Positions 1 through 9,078 are shown, counted from the first letter of the stretch. The stretch is DNA of 64,000 bases from Rufibacter radiotolerans (GCF_001078055.1 NZ_CP010777.1:1758408-1822407); one strand, 5' to 3'. Numbers and translations are program-made. Notes: generated by a model not told the origin, from the letters alone.

Positions 1-619
1 GCATGATCCCATTCAAACAGCCGGTGGCCAAGGCCGGGGTGAACAGGGTTTGTTCCTTGACCCAGAAAATATTGGAATAGGTGAGTTCGGCTACATTTCC
101 CAGTGGGTCTAGCAAAAGCATGTCATCCAGAGCTCGTTCCTGCTTTTCTATGCTTGCCTGTACGTATACCGGCGCGTTAATCCCTTTGAACGCCGAAAAA
201 GGAGAGGGGATGGTGGTAATAGATGTACAAATGCCTACTTCCAAAGGCGTGGTGGCGGGCGCTGAAAAAGGCTGGGCTGTCACCAGCCAATCTGCTTGGT
301 GGGTTTGGGGCGTGTACAAGCCTTCGCCGGAGCGCCAGACTTTCAACTTAAACCTGACTTGGGAGGTGCATTCGTTTTGCTTGCCCAAGTTTAATAGCTG
401 GTCTGGGAAATCAGCTGATAGAAACACCTCGGGAAGCTCTAACCTCAAGGTCTCGCAGGCTTCCTTCATACGCGCCAAATGGTCTGCCCAGAACCTTACC
501 TTTCCGTAAGACCCAAGCAAGGTCTCAAAGAAGCCATCACCGTATTGGAACGCCCGGTTAGAGACCGTCAAACAGAGGTCTTCTTCTGGAATAATCTCAC
601 CGTTGTAGAGCAGGAACAC
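1..619 (-). CDS. aminotransferase class IV protein (PabC/IlvE-like), 3' end beyond window
   Basis: This is a PLP-dependent fold-type IV enzyme, either 4-amino-4-deoxychorismate lyase (folate synthesis) or a branched-chain/D-amino-acid aminotransferase. I translated the minus strand by hand. Visible are an N-terminus like MFLLYNGEIIPEEDL, the family block NRAFQYGDGFFETLL at about residues 21-35, a candidate PLP lysine in FKGINAPVYV, the segment AELTYSNIFWV, and the start of the C-terminal CLNGIM motif cut by the window edge. About 206 codons are present. The start is a GTG at 617-619, because an in-frame TAA lies directly upstream and the residues after the GTG match the usual family N-terminus. 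The PabC-like reading is favoured by the short N-terminus, but substrate cannot be decided from this fragment. Confidence 0.85.
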   Translation of the reverse strand, partial: MFLLYNGEIIPEEDLCLTVSNRAFQYGDGFFETLLGSYGKVRFWADHLARMKEACETLRLELPEVFLSADFPDQLLNLGKQNECTSQVRFKLKVWRSGEGLYTPQTHQADWLVTAQPFSAPATTPLEVGICTSITTIPSPFSAFKGINAPVYVQASIEKQERALDDMLLLDPLGNVAELTYSNIFWVKEQTLFTPALATGCLNGIM

Positions 620-626
620 CTTTTAT

Positions 627-659
627 AATTAAGAATTAGTAATTAAGAATTAAGAATTA
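627..659. repeat. short-period AT-rich direct repeat
   Basis: Near-tandem units of aattaaga/aattagt type fill the gap between the aminotransferase start and the end of dprA. It resembles the other short-period intergenic repeats in this window. No function is evident. Confidence 0.6.
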
Positions 660-680
660 CCTCAGGTAATCATCCTTGCG

Positions 681-1832
681 TTAGACCAGGCCATATAGTT
701 TTCCGGGCATGCCTTTGACCAGGCCGCTCATCTCCAGGGTGAAAAGCACAGAGGAAAGCTGTCCCATGGTAAACTGGGTATGTCTGCTTAAAACATCTAT
801 ATGGGTGGGTCCGGCCTGCTGCAAAACCCGCAACACCTGCTGCTGTTCAGCTGGGAACCCCGAAAGGTCAAGGGCAGGTACAGGTTTTGGCAGGGAGGCG
901 GGAGCCAGGGCTTTGTCCCAGTTCAGGAGCTCTTCCAGGTCTTTGGCTCTGGTATAGGGAACGGCCTTGAGGCTTTTGATCAGTTGGTTACAGCCCTGTG
1001 AGGTCTCTGAGGTGATAGGTCCGGGCACTGCCATCACTTCGCGGTCATAACTATGGGCGATGTCTGCGGAGATAAGGGAGCCGCCTTTGCTGGTAGACTC
1101 CACCACAATGGTGCAATCGGCCATGCCGGCAATAATGCGGTTACGCGAGGGAAAACGCGGGGCATCGGGCTTGGTCCCGAACGGAAACTCTGAAAGCAAG
1201 CCGCCCTGCTGCAGCATTCGTTCGGCATCACGGGTATGCACGGTAGGGTAGATGGTTTCCAGGCTGTTGGCCATCACGCCAATGGTGGACAGTCCTTCCT
1301 TTAGGGCGGCCCTGTGGGAGATGATGTCAATCCCGTAGGCCAGTCCGCTTACCACCAGCGCGTTATGCTTCACCAAGTCCTGCACCAATTGCTCCGTCAC
1401 TACCCGGCCATACTCCGTGCTTTTGCGGGTGCCCACAATACTGATGACCTTGGGGGCATTGAGGTTGGCCGTGCCTTTGTAATACAGCAGGAGCGGGGCG
1501 TCTGGCAGATCGCGGAGCCGGTCGGGGTAGGCCGTGTTGGTGTAATACAGTAGCTGCACCTCCTCCTTTTCTGCCCTTAGAATCACTTCTTCTGCTTGCC
1601 TTAGCGCTGCCTCTTTGTTGGCCAGAATACTGCGGACCAATACCTCGCCAATGCGCGGTATTTTGGCCAAACGGTCTTTTGGCGCAGAAAAAACGGCCTC
1701 AGGGGTACCCAGATAATTCACCAGGGTCCGCGCCGTACCACCCCCTACCTGGGGAATAAGCGGCAAGGCCACCTGGTAGAGCAAATCCTGGGGATTTGAG
1801 TCCTGAGTTCTGAATCGGGAGTACTGAGTCAT
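681..1832 (-). CDS. dprA: DNA-processing protein DprA
   Basis: DprA binds incoming single-stranded DNA in the cytoplasm during natural transformation and loads RecA. The 383 residues show a helix-hairpin-helix-like region (about 20-70), then the Rossmann-like DNA-processing core with IVGTRKSTEYGR (132-143), VVSGLAYGIDIISHRAAL (160-177), PRFPSRNRIIAGM (225-237) and a GGSLISA segment, followed by a C-terminal winged-helix (about 315-380). Length fits the family. The ATG at 1832 is the only nearby ATG, but the first roughly 16 residues are encoded by a low-complexity repeat rather than conserved sequence, so initiation may be further in. The MerR gene lies upstream on the same strand, separated by a palindromic repeat. 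Confidence 0.95.
   Translation of the reverse strand: MTQYSRFRTQDSNPQDLLYQVALPLIPQVGGGTARTLVNYLGTPEAVFSAPKDRLAKIPRIGEVLVRSILANKEAALRQAEEVILRAEKEEVQLLYYTNTAYPDRLRDLPDAPLLLYYKGTANLNAPKVISIVGTRKSTEYGRVVTEQLVQDLVKHNALVVSGLAYGIDIISHRAALKEGLSTIGVMANSLETIYPTVHTRDAERMLQQGGLLSEFPFGTKPDAPRFPSRNRIIAGMADCTIVVESTSKGGSLISADIAHSYDREVMAVPGPITSETSQGCNQLIKSLKAVPYTRAKDLEELLNWDKALAPASLPKPVPALDLSGFPAEQQQVLRVLQQAGPTHIDVLSRHTQFTMGQLSSVLFTLEMSGLVKGMPGKLYGLV
1796..1832. repeat. ACTCAG-type short-period repeat overlapping the dprA start
   Basis: Read on the minus strand this is a run of near-repeats of actcag/actcccgattcag/aactcaggactca. It supplies the start codon and about 11 codons of dprA (MTQYSRFRTQDS) and has no counterpart in the usual DprA N-terminus. 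Confidence 0.6.
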
Positions 1833-1872
1833 GCGTTTTTCCTGTTACGAAGGGCAACAAGAGGTGTTAACG

Positions 1873-1920
1873 AAAACCGTTTTGGGTCTGTTTTCTAAAA
1901 AACAGGCCCAAAACGGTTTT
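1873..1920. repeat. dispersed palindrome (copy 1)
   Basis: This is a perfect or near-perfect inverted repeat: outer arm AAAACCGTTTTGGG, inner CTGTTTT, a short loop, then the mirror. It lies between the merR stop and the dprA start. It belongs to the family found throughout the window. Confidence 0.9.
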
Positions 1921-1981
1921 ATAGGTGAATGGTAAATATGAAAGCTCGAACTTTCTAAGGCTCCTGTCAATTCAGAACTCC

Positions 1982-2320
1982 TTACGGCAACTGCGATTTG
2001 ATACTGATCAAAAACTCCTTCACTTTCTCCAGGCTTTGTACCATCTCAAATTTCTCGCGGGCCTGCACGCCGCGGGTTTTGAGCATTTCGCGGGCGCCTT
2101 GTATGGTATAGCCACGCTCCTTTACCAGGTGGTACACAAAGCGCAGGTTCTCAATGTCTTTAGGCGAGAAAAGGCGGTTGCCTTTCTTGTTCTTCTTAGG
2201 CTTAAGAATATCAAATTCGGTCTCCCAGAACCTGATCAGGGACGGGGCTACTTCAAACATGGCGGCTACCTCGCCAATGCTGTAATACTGCTTCTCTATG
2301 TCTCGTTCTTTGTAAGGCAC
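1982..2320 (-). CDS. MerR-family transcriptional regulator
   Basis: A small DNA-binding regulator of 112 residues. The MerR winged HTH runs from YYSIGEVAAMFEVAPS (about 12-27), through LIRFWETEFDIL, to the wing NRLFSPKDIENLRFVYHL (about 48-65), followed by a helix with YTIQGAREML. There is no long C-terminal effector domain and no cysteine ligand set, so this is the short form common in Bacteroidota rather than a metal sensor. Translation starts at GTG (2318-2320). The alaS gene is divergent upstream and dprA follows downstream. The target genes cannot be read from the sequence. Confidence 0.9.
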   Translation of the reverse strand: MPYKERDIEKQYYSIGEVAAMFEVAPSLIRFWETEFDILKPKKNKKGNRLFSPKDIENLRFVYHLVKERGYTIQGAREMLKTRGVQAREKFEMVQSLEKVKEFLISIKSQLP

Positions 2321-2328
2321 TTTGTGGA

Positions 2329-2415
2329 AGTTAAAAGTTAAAAGTTAAAAGTGATGAGTTAAGAGTGGTGAAGGGATAGAGCTAACTTCTACCTCTAAAC
2401 TTTTAACTCTTAACT
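2329..2415. repeat. short-period repeat flanking an inverted counterpart
   Basis: Three or four units of agttaaa at 2329-2352 are mirrored by aaacttttaactcttaact at 2397-2415. They sit in the divergent merR/alaS spacer. Slippage-prone low-complexity DNA is the simplest explanation. Confidence 0.6.
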
Positions 2416-2440
2416 AAAACGCCCTTTTGCTAAAAAAGCT

Positions 2441-2448
2441 TACTTTTG
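2441..2448 (+). promoter_or_regulatory. putative -7 element for alaS
   Basis: TACTTTTG matches the Bacteroidota -7 consensus TAnnTTTG about 100 nt before the alaS ATG. A TTTG lies only 11 nt upstream (2426-2429) instead of about 19, so the -33 match is poor. Confidence 0.5.
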
Positions 2449-2545
2449 CAAAGGAGGCGATGCGTGCTTAAAAGGCAAAAATTCGTTTTTTCTTTCGCAT
2501 TTACAACACTTTGCGCCTCCTATTACAAAGCTATTATTTAAATAC

Positions 2546-5167
2546 ATGACCTCGGCTCAGATACGTCAGCAGTTCCTAGATTTCTTCGCCTCCAAAGGCC
2601 ACCAGATTGTTCCGTCGGCGCCCATTGTGGTAAAAGACGATCCTACGCTCATGTTCATCAACTCGGGCATGGCCCCGTTCAAGGATTATTTCCTGGGCAA
2701 CAAGCCGGCGCCGTACGCGCGGGTAGCCGATACCCAGAAGTGTCTGCGGGTGTCTGGGAAGCACAATGATCTGGAAGAAGTGGGCTATGACACCTACCAC
2801 CACACCATGTTTGAGATGCTGGGGAACTGGAGCTTTGGAGATTATTTCAAACAGGATGCTCTGAAATGGTCCTGGGAATTATTGACAGAGGTGTACAAGC
2901 TGCCCAAAGACAGGCTGTACGTGTCGGTTTTCCAGGGAGATGCTTCTGAGAACCTACCCATGGACCAGGAAGCCTTTGACATCTGGAAGACCATGATTGC
3001 CGAAGACCGCATCTTAATGGGCAACAAGAAGGATAACTTCTGGGAGATGGGCGATACCGGTCCCTGCGGTCCCTGTTCTGAGATCCACGTGGATTTGCGA
3101 TCTGACGAAGAGCGGGCACAGGTAGATGGAAAGTCGTTGGTGAACAATGACCACCCGCAGGTGGTGGAAATCTGGAACAACGTGTTCATGGAGTTCAACC
3201 GTTTAGCCGATGCTTCTTTGGTGAAACTCCCTGCGCAGCACGTAGATACGGGCATGGGCTTCGAGCGTTTGTGCATGGCCATTCAGGGCAAGCAGTCCAA
3301 CTATGACACCGACGTTTTCCAGCCGATGATTCAGTTCATTGCCAAGGAAGCCGGTGTGACTTATGGCGAGAATGAAAAAGTTGACATTGCCATCCGGGTT
3401 ATCGCCGACCACATAAGGGCCATTTCCTTTACCATCGCTGACGGGCAGTTACCGTCCAATAATAAGGCGGGCTACGTAATCCGCCGGATTCTTCGCCGCG
3501 CGGTGCGGTATTCATTTACCTATCTGAACTTCAAGAAGCCTTTCCTGAACACCATTGTGCCGGTACTGGCCGACCAGATGGCGAATGTTTTCCCGGAACT
3601 GAAAGCGCAGCAGGCCTTTGTGCAGCGCGTGATTGAGGAAGAAGAAAACGCTTTCCTGCGTACGCTGGAGAACGGCCTGAAAAGAATAGAAGCATTACAG
3701 GATACCTTTAAAGCCAATGGCAATATCATTGACGGCAAGACCGCCTTTGAACTGTATGATACCTTCGGGTTTCCGCTGGATTTAACGGCCCTTATTGCCA
3801 AAGAGCACGGTTTCTCCATTGACGAATCTGGGTTTACCACCGAGATGGAACAGCAGAAAAACCGCTCCCGCAACGCCGCCCAAACCGAGCAGGGCGACTG
3901 GGTAGTACTACAGCCAGACGTGGAAACAGAGTGGGTAGCCTATGACGCCGACCAGGTGGAAGCCAGAATTGTCCGGTACCGCCAAGTGACCGCCAAAAAC
4001 AAAAAAGAATTCCACGTAGTATTGGACCGCACGCCTTTCTATGCCGAAAGCGGCGGACAGGTTGGCGACACCGGTGTGCTGGAATCTACCTCTGGCTCTG
4101 TAAAAGTGCTGGACACCAAGAAGGAGAATGACCTGATTGTGCACATCACGGCAGATCTACCCAAAGACCTTTCGGCACCGGTAATAGCCAAAGTAGACAG
4201 CAAGCGCCGGGAACTCATCAAGAAAAATCACTCGGCCACACACTTACTGCATGCAGCCTTAAAGCAGGTTTTGGGTGACCACGTGAACCAGAAGGGCTCT
4301 TTGGTCAGTGATAAGCTTCTTCGTTTTGACTTCTCGCATTTCACCAAGGTAACCGAGGAGCAATTACGTGAGGTAGAGCATATTGTGAACCAGCGAATCA
4401 GAGAATCCATTGAAAAGGACGAGCGCCGGAACGTGCCAATTGAGGATGCCAAGAAACTGGGCGCCACCGCTTTGTTTGGTGAGAAATACGGCGACTTCGT
4501 GCGGGTGATTACCTTTAACCGTGATTACTCCATTGAATTGTGCGGCGGTATTCACGTGCAAAACACCGGTAACATAGGGTTCTTCAAGATTGTAAGTGAA
4601 AGCTCGGTGGCTGCCGGGGTACGCCGTATAGAAGCCGTCACCGCCGATGTGGCCGAGCAGTTTGTAGACGAGCAGATCACGCAGTTTGAGGAAGTAAAGC
4701 AGGTATTGGGCGTACAGAAAGAGTTCGGCAAGGCCATTGAGAAATTGCAGGACGAGAACGCGGCCTTGCGCAAGCAACTGGAAGCCTTTGAACTAAAGCA
4801 GGTGACGGCCCAGAAAGAAAAGCTGGCCTCTGAAGTGCGCTCCGTAAACGGCGTTAATTTCCTGGCCGCCCGCGTAGACGTAAGCAACGCCGATTACCTC
4901 AAGAAACTGGCCTTTGACCTGCGCAGCGTGGTTAACAACCTGGTGCTGGTATTGGGCGCCAACGTAGACGGCAAGCCTCAACTAGCCGTTATGTTGTCAG
5001 ATGAAGTGGTTTCCGGCAAAGGCCTGAACGCCGTGCAGATGATCAAGGAACTAGCCAAAGAGATTAAAGGCGGCGGCGGCGGGCAACCGTTCTACGCCAC
5101 GGCCGGGGGCAAGGAAGTAGCAGGCTTAGACGCTGCCTTAGCTAAAGCGGAGGCGCTGGTGCAATAA
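2546..5167 (+). CDS. alaS: alanine--tRNA ligase
   Basis: AlaRS charges tRNA-Ala in the cytoplasm and clears mischarged Ser/Gly through its editing domain. The 873 residues are full length. The class II catalytic domain includes [17 protein letters not shown] near residue 88. The editing domain carries the zinc-site motifs HSATHLLH (about 562) and CGGIH (about 666). The C-Ala domain ends with the glycine-rich [11 protein letters not shown] (about 840). A coiled-coil-like stretch around 735-755 links editing and C-Ala domains, as usual. The ATG at 2546 gives the expected [14 protein letters not shown] start. It is divergent from merR and followed by two copies of the palindromic repeat before gatB. 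Confidence 0.98.
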   Translation: MTSAQIRQQFLDFFASKGHQIVPSAPIVVKDDPTLMFINSGMAPFKDYFLGNKPAPYARVADTQKCLRVSGKHNDLEEVGYDTYHHTMFEMLGNWSFGDYFKQDALKWSWELLTEVYKLPKDRLYVSVFQGDASENLPMDQEAFDIWKTMIAEDRILMGNKKDNFWEMGDTGPCGPCSEIHVDLRSDEERAQVDGKSLVNNDHPQVVEIWNNVFMEFNRLADASLVKLPAQHVDTGMGFERLCMAIQGKQSNYDTDVFQPMIQFIAKEAGVTYGENEKVDIAIRVIADHIRAISFTIADGQLPSNNKAGYVIRRILRRAVRYSFTYLNFKKPFLNTIVPVLADQMANVFPELKAQQAFVQRVIEEEENAFLRTLENGLKRIEALQDTFKANGNIIDGKTAFELYDTFGFPLDLTALIAKEHGFSIDESGFTTEMEQQKNRSRNAAQTEQGDWVVLQPDVETEWVAYDADQVEARIVRYRQVTAKNKKEFHVVLDRTPFYAESGGQVGDTGVLESTSGSVKVLDTKKENDLIVHITADLPKDLSAPVIAKVDSKRRELIKKNHSATHLLHAALKQVLGDHVNQKGSLVSDKLLRFDFSHFTKVTEEQLREVEHIVNQRIRESIEKDERRNVPIEDAKKLGATALFGEKYGDFVRVITFNRDYSIELCGGIHVQNTGNIGFFKIVSESSVAAGVRRIEAVTADVAEQFVDEQITQFEEVKQVLGVQKEFGKAIEKLQDENAALRKQLEAFELKQVTAQKEKLASEVRSVNGVNFLAARVDVSNADYLKKLAFDLRSVVNNLVLVLGANVDGKPQLAVMLSDEVVSGKGLNAVQMIKELAKEIKGGGGGQPFYATAGGKEVAGLDAALAKAEALVQ

Positions 5168-5173
5168 GGAAAT

Positions 5174-5215
5174 TCTGTTTTGAGCCTGTTTTTTAGAAAA
5201 CAGGCTCAAAACAGA
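5174..5215. repeat. dispersed palindrome (copy 2)
   Basis: TCTGTTTTGAGCCTG, then TTTTTTAGAAAA, then the exact mirror CAGGCTCAAAACAGA. It starts six bases after the alaS stop codon. The A-rich 3' side gives no U-tract, so it is not a classical terminator. Confidence 0.9.
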
Positions 5216-5283
5216 TATTAGCAACCAACTGGCGCGAGTCTCCAGACTCGCGCCAAAGAAAAGAATAGGAAGAAAACAAAGCC

Positions 5284-5319
5284 GTTTTAAGGTTGTTTTC
5301 CGGAAAATAGACCCAAAAC
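5284..5319. repeat. dispersed palindrome (degenerate copy 3)
   Basis: GTTTTAAGGTTGTTTTC followed by GGAAAATAGACCCAAAAC. The same layout as the family but with mismatched arms, so it looks like a decayed copy next to intact copy 2. Confidence 0.6.
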
Positions 5320-5325
5320 AAAAAT

Positions 5326-5354
5326 CGTGTTACGTGCTACGTGATACGTGCTAC
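5326..5354. repeat. TACGTGCTACG short-period repeat
   Basis: Overlapping units of tacgtgctacgtga occur just ahead of the gatB start. This is one of several unrelated short-period repeats in gene gaps here. Confidence 0.65.
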
Positions 5355-5363
5355 TAGAAAAAC

Positions 5364-6821
5364 ATGAACGAAGACATCCGTTCCCAGTACCAGGCAATTA
5401 TTGGTCTGGAGGTACACGCGCAGTTATTGACTGAGAGCAAGGCATATTCCTCAGACTCCACGGAGTACGGCATGCTGCCCAACACCAACCTGAGCGTGAT
5501 CACGCTGGGCCACCCGGGTACTTTGCCGCGTGTGAACAAGAAGGTGGTGGAGATGGCCATGAAAATGGGCGTGGCTACTAACTGTGAAATCAGACGCCAT
5601 AACCTGTACGCCCGAAAGAACTACTTCTACCCAGATCTTCCTAAAGGCTATCAGATCACGCAGGACAAGACGCCTATCTGCACTTTGGGCTACATGGATA
5701 TCAAAACCAAGGATGGCGGCGAAAAACGCATTGGCATTACCCGCATCCACATGGAAGAGGATGCCGGAAAATCCATGCACTTGGCCGGAGAGACCGAGAC
5801 CCTGGTAGACTTGAACCGCGCCGGTACGCCTTTGATTGAGATTGTGTCTGAGCCGGACATCAGGGATTCTGAGGAAGCCTACGCCTACCTGACTCAGATC
5901 AAGAAGTTGGTGCAGTACCTGGAGATCTGCGACGGCAACATGGAGGAAGGCTCTCTGCGCTGTGACGCCAACATCTCTGTGATGAAGAAAGGCGCCAGCA
6001 AGTGGGGCACCAAGGTGGAGGTGAAGAACATGAACTCCTTCCGGAATGTGCAGCGCGCCATTGAACATGAGATCGACCGTCAGATTGAGATTTTGGAGAA
6101 CGGGGGAGTTATTGACTCGGAGACCCGGAACTTTGACGCCAACACCGGCACCACCACCGGCATGCGCTCCAAAGAAACCATGAATGATTACCGGTACTTC
6201 CCGGAGCCGGACCTTCCGCCGGTGATCATCTCTGAGGAATGGCTGCACTCGGTGAAGGAAAGCATGCCCGCGCTTCCGCAGGAATTGCATAACCGCTTTA
6301 CACAGGAATACGGCCTGTCTGACTATGACGCCAACGTGTTAGTAGACAGCAAAGACATTGCCCTGTACTTTGACCAGCTGTGCCAGCACACTCAGAACTA
6401 CAAGGCAGCCGCCAACTGGATGAGCGGTCCGGTAAAAAGTTACCTGAACGAGTTGACGTTGCACATGGGGGCGTTCCCTTTGAAACCGGAGCAAATTGCC
6501 GGGGTCATCGCCCTGGTAGACAGCAACAAAGTAAGCCACACCGTGGCGGCCAAACAGATTTTTCCGTATCTGCTAGAAAACCCCGGCAAAACCGCGCAGC
6601 TGGTAGCCACCGAGCAGAACCTGGTGCAGGAGTCTGACGAAGGTGCCCTGCAGGCCATCATTGACAGCGTGCTGGCAGCCAACCCCGGGAAAGTGGCGGA
6701 ATACAAAGCCGGCAAAGCGTCGTTGCTGGGCATGTTCATGGGTGATCTCATGAAGCAGACCAAAGGCAAAGCCGATCCTAAGATCGCGAATAAGTTATTG
6801 AAAGAGAGCCTTGATAAATAG
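5364..6821 (+). CDS. gatB: Asp-tRNA(Asn)/Glu-tRNA(Gln) amidotransferase subunit B
   Basis: GatB holds the kinase and transamidase step that turns mischarged Glu-tRNA(Gln) or Asp-tRNA(Asn) into the correct amidated form, working with GatA and GatC in the cytoplasm. The 485-residue length is typical. The cradle domain shows IGLEVHAQLLTESKAYS near the start, YPDLPKGYQITQ, HMEEDAGKS and YRYFPEPDLPP. The C-terminal helical YqeY-like tail ends in a lysine-rich segment. The ATG at 5364 is directly followed by the family N-terminus. GatA and GatC are not in the window. The TlpA lipoprotein gene follows 18 nt downstream and may be cotranscribed. Confidence 0.98.
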   Translation: MNEDIRSQYQAIIGLEVHAQLLTESKAYSSDSTEYGMLPNTNLSVITLGHPGTLPRVNKKVVEMAMKMGVATNCEIRRHNLYARKNYFYPDLPKGYQITQDKTPICTLGYMDIKTKDGGEKRIGITRIHMEEDAGKSMHLAGETETLVDLNRAGTPLIEIVSEPDIRDSEEAYAYLTQIKKLVQYLEICDGNMEEGSLRCDANISVMKKGASKWGTKVEVKNMNSFRNVQRAIEHEIDRQIEILENGGVIDSETRNFDANTGTTTGMRSKETMNDYRYFPEPDLPPVIISEEWLHSVKESMPALPQELHNRFTQEYGLSDYDANVLVDSKDIALYFDQLCQHTQNYKAAANWMSGPVKSYLNELTLHMGAFPLKPEQIAGVIALVDSNKVSHTVAAKQIFPYLLENPGKTAQLVATEQNLVQESDEGALQAIIDSVLAANPGKVAEYKAGKASLLGMFMGDLMKQTKGKADPKIANKLLKESLDK

Positions 6822-6839
6822 GTTCACCTCTATAAAACT

Positions 6840-7964
6840 ATGAAGAAACAAATCATCTTAGCAGCAGCCGCGTTAGCGTTGTTGGGGGCCTGCCAGAAGA
6901 AAGGTGTCACCACCACTGATACGGATAAGACCTACCGCATCTCAGGTAAGATAAACAACATGACCACCGGCAAGGTCTATCTGGATGAGCTGGGCGAGCA
7001 GGCCTTTGTACCCAAAGACACCGCCAGCATCAACAAAGACGGGACCTTTGTGATGGAGGGCACCGTAACTGAGCCGGCCATCTATAAGCTTGCCTTTGAT
7101 AACCAGGAAGGCATCATGCTGGTGGTAGACAACCAGAGCATTGAGATCACCGCTGATTCTGGGAAAGTGGCCCAAACCTACTCTGTGAAAGGCTCCAAGG
7201 ATTCTGAGCTGATCAAGGAACTCAACGGCATTATGCAAGCCATTCAGACCAGTTCCATGGCCCTCAACGACCGGTTCCAGAAAGCATCGGCATCTGGCAA
7301 CCAGGAGGAGATGAAAAAGCTGCAGGATGAGTTTCTGGCTATTCAGCGGGATAACCAGAACAAGCTTAAGGCTTTTATCAAGGCGAACCCCAAATCTGTG
7401 GTGTCTGTGTATACCGCCGGCAACATCCTGAACCTGGATGAGCAGTTCCCCTTTGTAGACAGCATGGCCACGGCTTTTAAAACCACGCTCCCGGCCTCAA
7501 AATACACCAAGGCTTTGGAGGCCCGTCTAAGCCAGATGCGCGCCACCGCCCTGGGCAGCGTCGCCCCAGATATTAAGCTTCCTTCTCCTGAAGGGCAAGA
7601 AGTTGCTTTGTCCAGCCTGAAAGGAAAATATGTCCTGATTGATTTCTGGGCCAGTTGGTGCGGACCGTGCCGACAGGAAAACCCGAACGTGGTGCGCATG
7701 TACAACAAGTACAAAGACAAAGGCTTTGAGATCTTCGGGGTGAGCCTGGACCAGGACCGCGGTAAATGGCTGAAAGCGATTGCCACCGATAAACTGACCT
7801 GGCCGCATGTTTCTGACCTGAAAGGCTGGGAAAGCAGCGCCGCCGGCCTGTATGGCATTACCGCTATCCCGCAGACTGTGTTGCTAGACAAAGAAGGCAA
7901 GATCATCGCCAAGAATTTGCGTGGCGCAGCCCTGGAAGAAAAACTGGCTTCTTTGTTGAAATAG
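6840..7964 (+). CDS. DUF4369/TlpA-family thioredoxin-like lipoprotein
   Basis: Predicted envelope-anchored thiol-disulfide protein. The signal sequence MKKQIILAAAALALLGAC ends in a lipobox with the lipidated cysteine at 18. An N-terminal DUF4369-like beta domain covers about residues 30-130, followed by a helical linker. The C-terminal thioredoxin fold has WASWCGPC at about residues 269-276 and a cis-Pro segment GITAIPQTVLLD. In this Bacteroidota architecture the CXXC reduces periplasmic cysteines, for instance in cytochrome maturation, but the partner is unknown. It follows gatB by 18 nt. Its end is followed by a palindromic repeat and a strong hairpin terminator. Confidence 0.92.
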   Translation: MKKQIILAAAALALLGACQKKGVTTTDTDKTYRISGKINNMTTGKVYLDELGEQAFVPKDTASINKDGTFVMEGTVTEPAIYKLAFDNQEGIMLVVDNQSIEITADSGKVAQTYSVKGSKDSELIKELNGIMQAIQTSSMALNDRFQKASASGNQEEMKKLQDEFLAIQRDNQNKLKAFIKANPKSVVSVYTAGNILNLDEQFPFVDSMATAFKTTLPASKYTKALEARLSQMRATALGSVAPDIKLPSPEGQEVALSSLKGKYVLIDFWASWCGPCRQENPNVVRMYNKYKDKGFEIFGVSLDQDRGKWLKAIATDKLTWPHVSDLKGWESSAAGLYGITAIPQTVLLDKEGKIIAKNLRGAALEEKLASLLK

Positions 7965-7985
7965 GTAACTACTAGTAAATCAATC

Positions 7986-8022
7986 TATTTTAAGCCTGTT
8001 TTTCTGAAAACAGGCTTAAAAC
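7986..8022. repeat. dispersed palindrome (copy 4)
   Basis: ATTTTAAGCCTGTTTTTCTG followed by AAAACAGGCTTAAAAC. Intact arms. It lies right beside a separate classical terminator, which argues that the palindrome itself has another role. Confidence 0.9.
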
Positions 8023-8024
8023 GC

Positions 8025-8068
8025 AAAAGGAAAGGCCCGGATGAATTTTCATCCGGGCCTTTCCTTTT
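8025..8068. terminator. bidirectional intrinsic terminator
   Basis: A perfect stem of about 19 bp (AAAGGAAAGGCCCGGATGA and its complement) with a four-base loop, ending in TCCTTTTGT on the plus side and an A-rich plus-strand flank on the other. It can serve the TlpA gene (+) and the unknown 8452-9078 gene (-). Confidence 0.75.
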
Positions 8069-8156
8069 GTCCAGTGGTTCCTAAAGCGAGCCTTTTACAG
8101 TTTTTCAAACAAGCCCTTTTTGGCGCAAACACCCGCAGGGGTTCGAAGACAAACTC

Positions 8157-8211
8157 GATTTCTCTATTTCTCTATTTCTCTCTCTCTACTTCTTACCTCT
8201 CTACCTCTCTC
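8157..8211. repeat. pyrimidine (CT) tract
   Basis: A run of tctctatttc and ctctctacctct units, nearly pure C/T on the plus strand, abutting the 90-bp element. Such tracts can slip or form triplex DNA. No gene start is nearby. Confidence 0.6.
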
Positions 8212-8300
8212 TGTCATCCTGAAAGGATCTTGGTAGCGAACCGTAATGACATTAATTACACGCTACTGCCGTACGCCTAAAAGGTCCTATCAGGATGGCA
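8212..8300 (+). repeat. 90-bp hairpin element (copy A)
   Basis: It begins TGTCATCCTGAAAGGATC, continues TTGGTAGCGAAC, and ends in a mirror half with AAGGTCCTATCAGGATGGC, so the whole element can fold into one long imperfect hairpin around an ATTAATTACAC centre. It matches 32010-32098 in opposite orientation at roughly nine positions in ten, compared by eye. Confidence 0.85.
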
Positions 8301-8451
8301 AAAATATAAATAACAGGGGGGCAGGCAGGGCAAAAAGCGGCCTGGGTTAAAACAAAAGCGAATCCTTGCACCAGAAATAGGAAGTGAATTGGCAACGTGG
8401 CCTTCCTGGCTTAAAACTTTTTCCTGCTTTTCCTTCCAATCAGCTTAAAGC

Positions 8452-9078
8452 CTACTGCAGGAAAATCTTCTGCAACACGTCCCAAAGTTTTTTCTTCAGG
8501 TCCACGCTTTTCTCAATATCCGCCAGGGAATCCACCAATACAAACCGAGAGTCCCCGGAGCGGTACATGCGGTAGAATTCCATCTTGGCCAGGTTGGCCA
8601 CCGGAAGCCCTTGGCCGAACAAGATAATATGTTGCGCCTGCTGCTTGGCGGCAATCTGCTTCACATCATGTTCCAGAGCCGTAGACAATTTCCCGAACTG
8701 GATCTGCCTGGTAGTAAGCCCAACGGCCGCCATTACTTTCTGCAGGAACAGGTGCTGTGGCAATTGCTGGAAAACATCCTCGGGAACATCAAATAACAGA
8801 TAAGTGCCTTTCACCGCCTCGCCCAGCCATTTGATGGGTTCTTTGGTTGGTGTCGTTGAAACAGGGGTAGAATTTTCAACCACCGACGCTTCTGGCTGAA
8901 TTGGTGGTACAGACGGCATCTCTGGCGTGGCTGCTTTTGGGTTTGCCGGGATGGACGGTACCACCGCGGCACCCGTTAAGGGAACAGCCTCCTGGCTAAT
9001 AGGCTCCGGGATAAAGTAAAGGGTATCCTGCCCGTAAAGCTCCTGCAGGAAAGGGATATCTGGGTGTGAAGCGTCCAT
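8452..9078 (-). CDS. hypothetical protein with proline-rich linker
   Basis: I do not recognise this 208-residue protein with confidence. It has a short N-terminal segment (MDASHPDIPFLQELYG), a Pro/Ala/Thr-rich low-complexity linker (about 28-82), then a compact domain starting at WLGEAV with TYLLFDVPEDVFQQLPQ, HLFLQKVMAAVGL, HIILFGQGLP and the tail KKKLWDVLQKIFLQ. The LxPxxL / FLQKVM...L / LW..L pattern loosely recalls the small HolD (psi) clamp-loader subunit, but the similarity is too weak for a call. No signal peptide or membrane segment. It lies downstream of the thioesterase gene on the same strand with a half-palindrome between them. Confidence 0.7.
   Translation of the reverse strand: MDASHPDIPFLQELYGQDTLYFIPEPISQEAVPLTGAAVVPSIPANPKAATPEMPSVPPIQPEASVVENSTPVSTTPTKEPIKWLGEAVKGTYLLFDVPEDVFQQLPQHLFLQKVMAAVGLTTRQIQFGKLSTALEHDVKQIAAKQQAQHIILFGQGLPVANLAKMEFYRMYRSGDSRFVLVDSLADIEKSVDLKKKLWDVLQKIFLQ

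Larger units (their letters stand above)
7965..8451. other. 487-bp gap made almost entirely of repeats
   Basis: In order it holds a palindrome copy (7986-8022), a hairpin terminator (8025-8068), an unremarkable stretch, a pyrimidine-only tract (8157-8211), one copy of the 90-bp hairpin element (8212-8300) and about 150 bp with nothing recognised. An open frame at 8041-8280 crosses these repeats and is not a gene. Confidence 0.8.

Noticed and set aside
5490..5520. GTGATCACG palindrome in gatB
   Set aside because: It lies inside a coding region, lacks the N6 spacing and has no -7 element.
5451..6290. 279-residue minus-strand open frame inside gatB
   Set aside because: It is antisense to a strongly conserved gene and its His/Leu-rich translation looks like the shadow of GatB codons.
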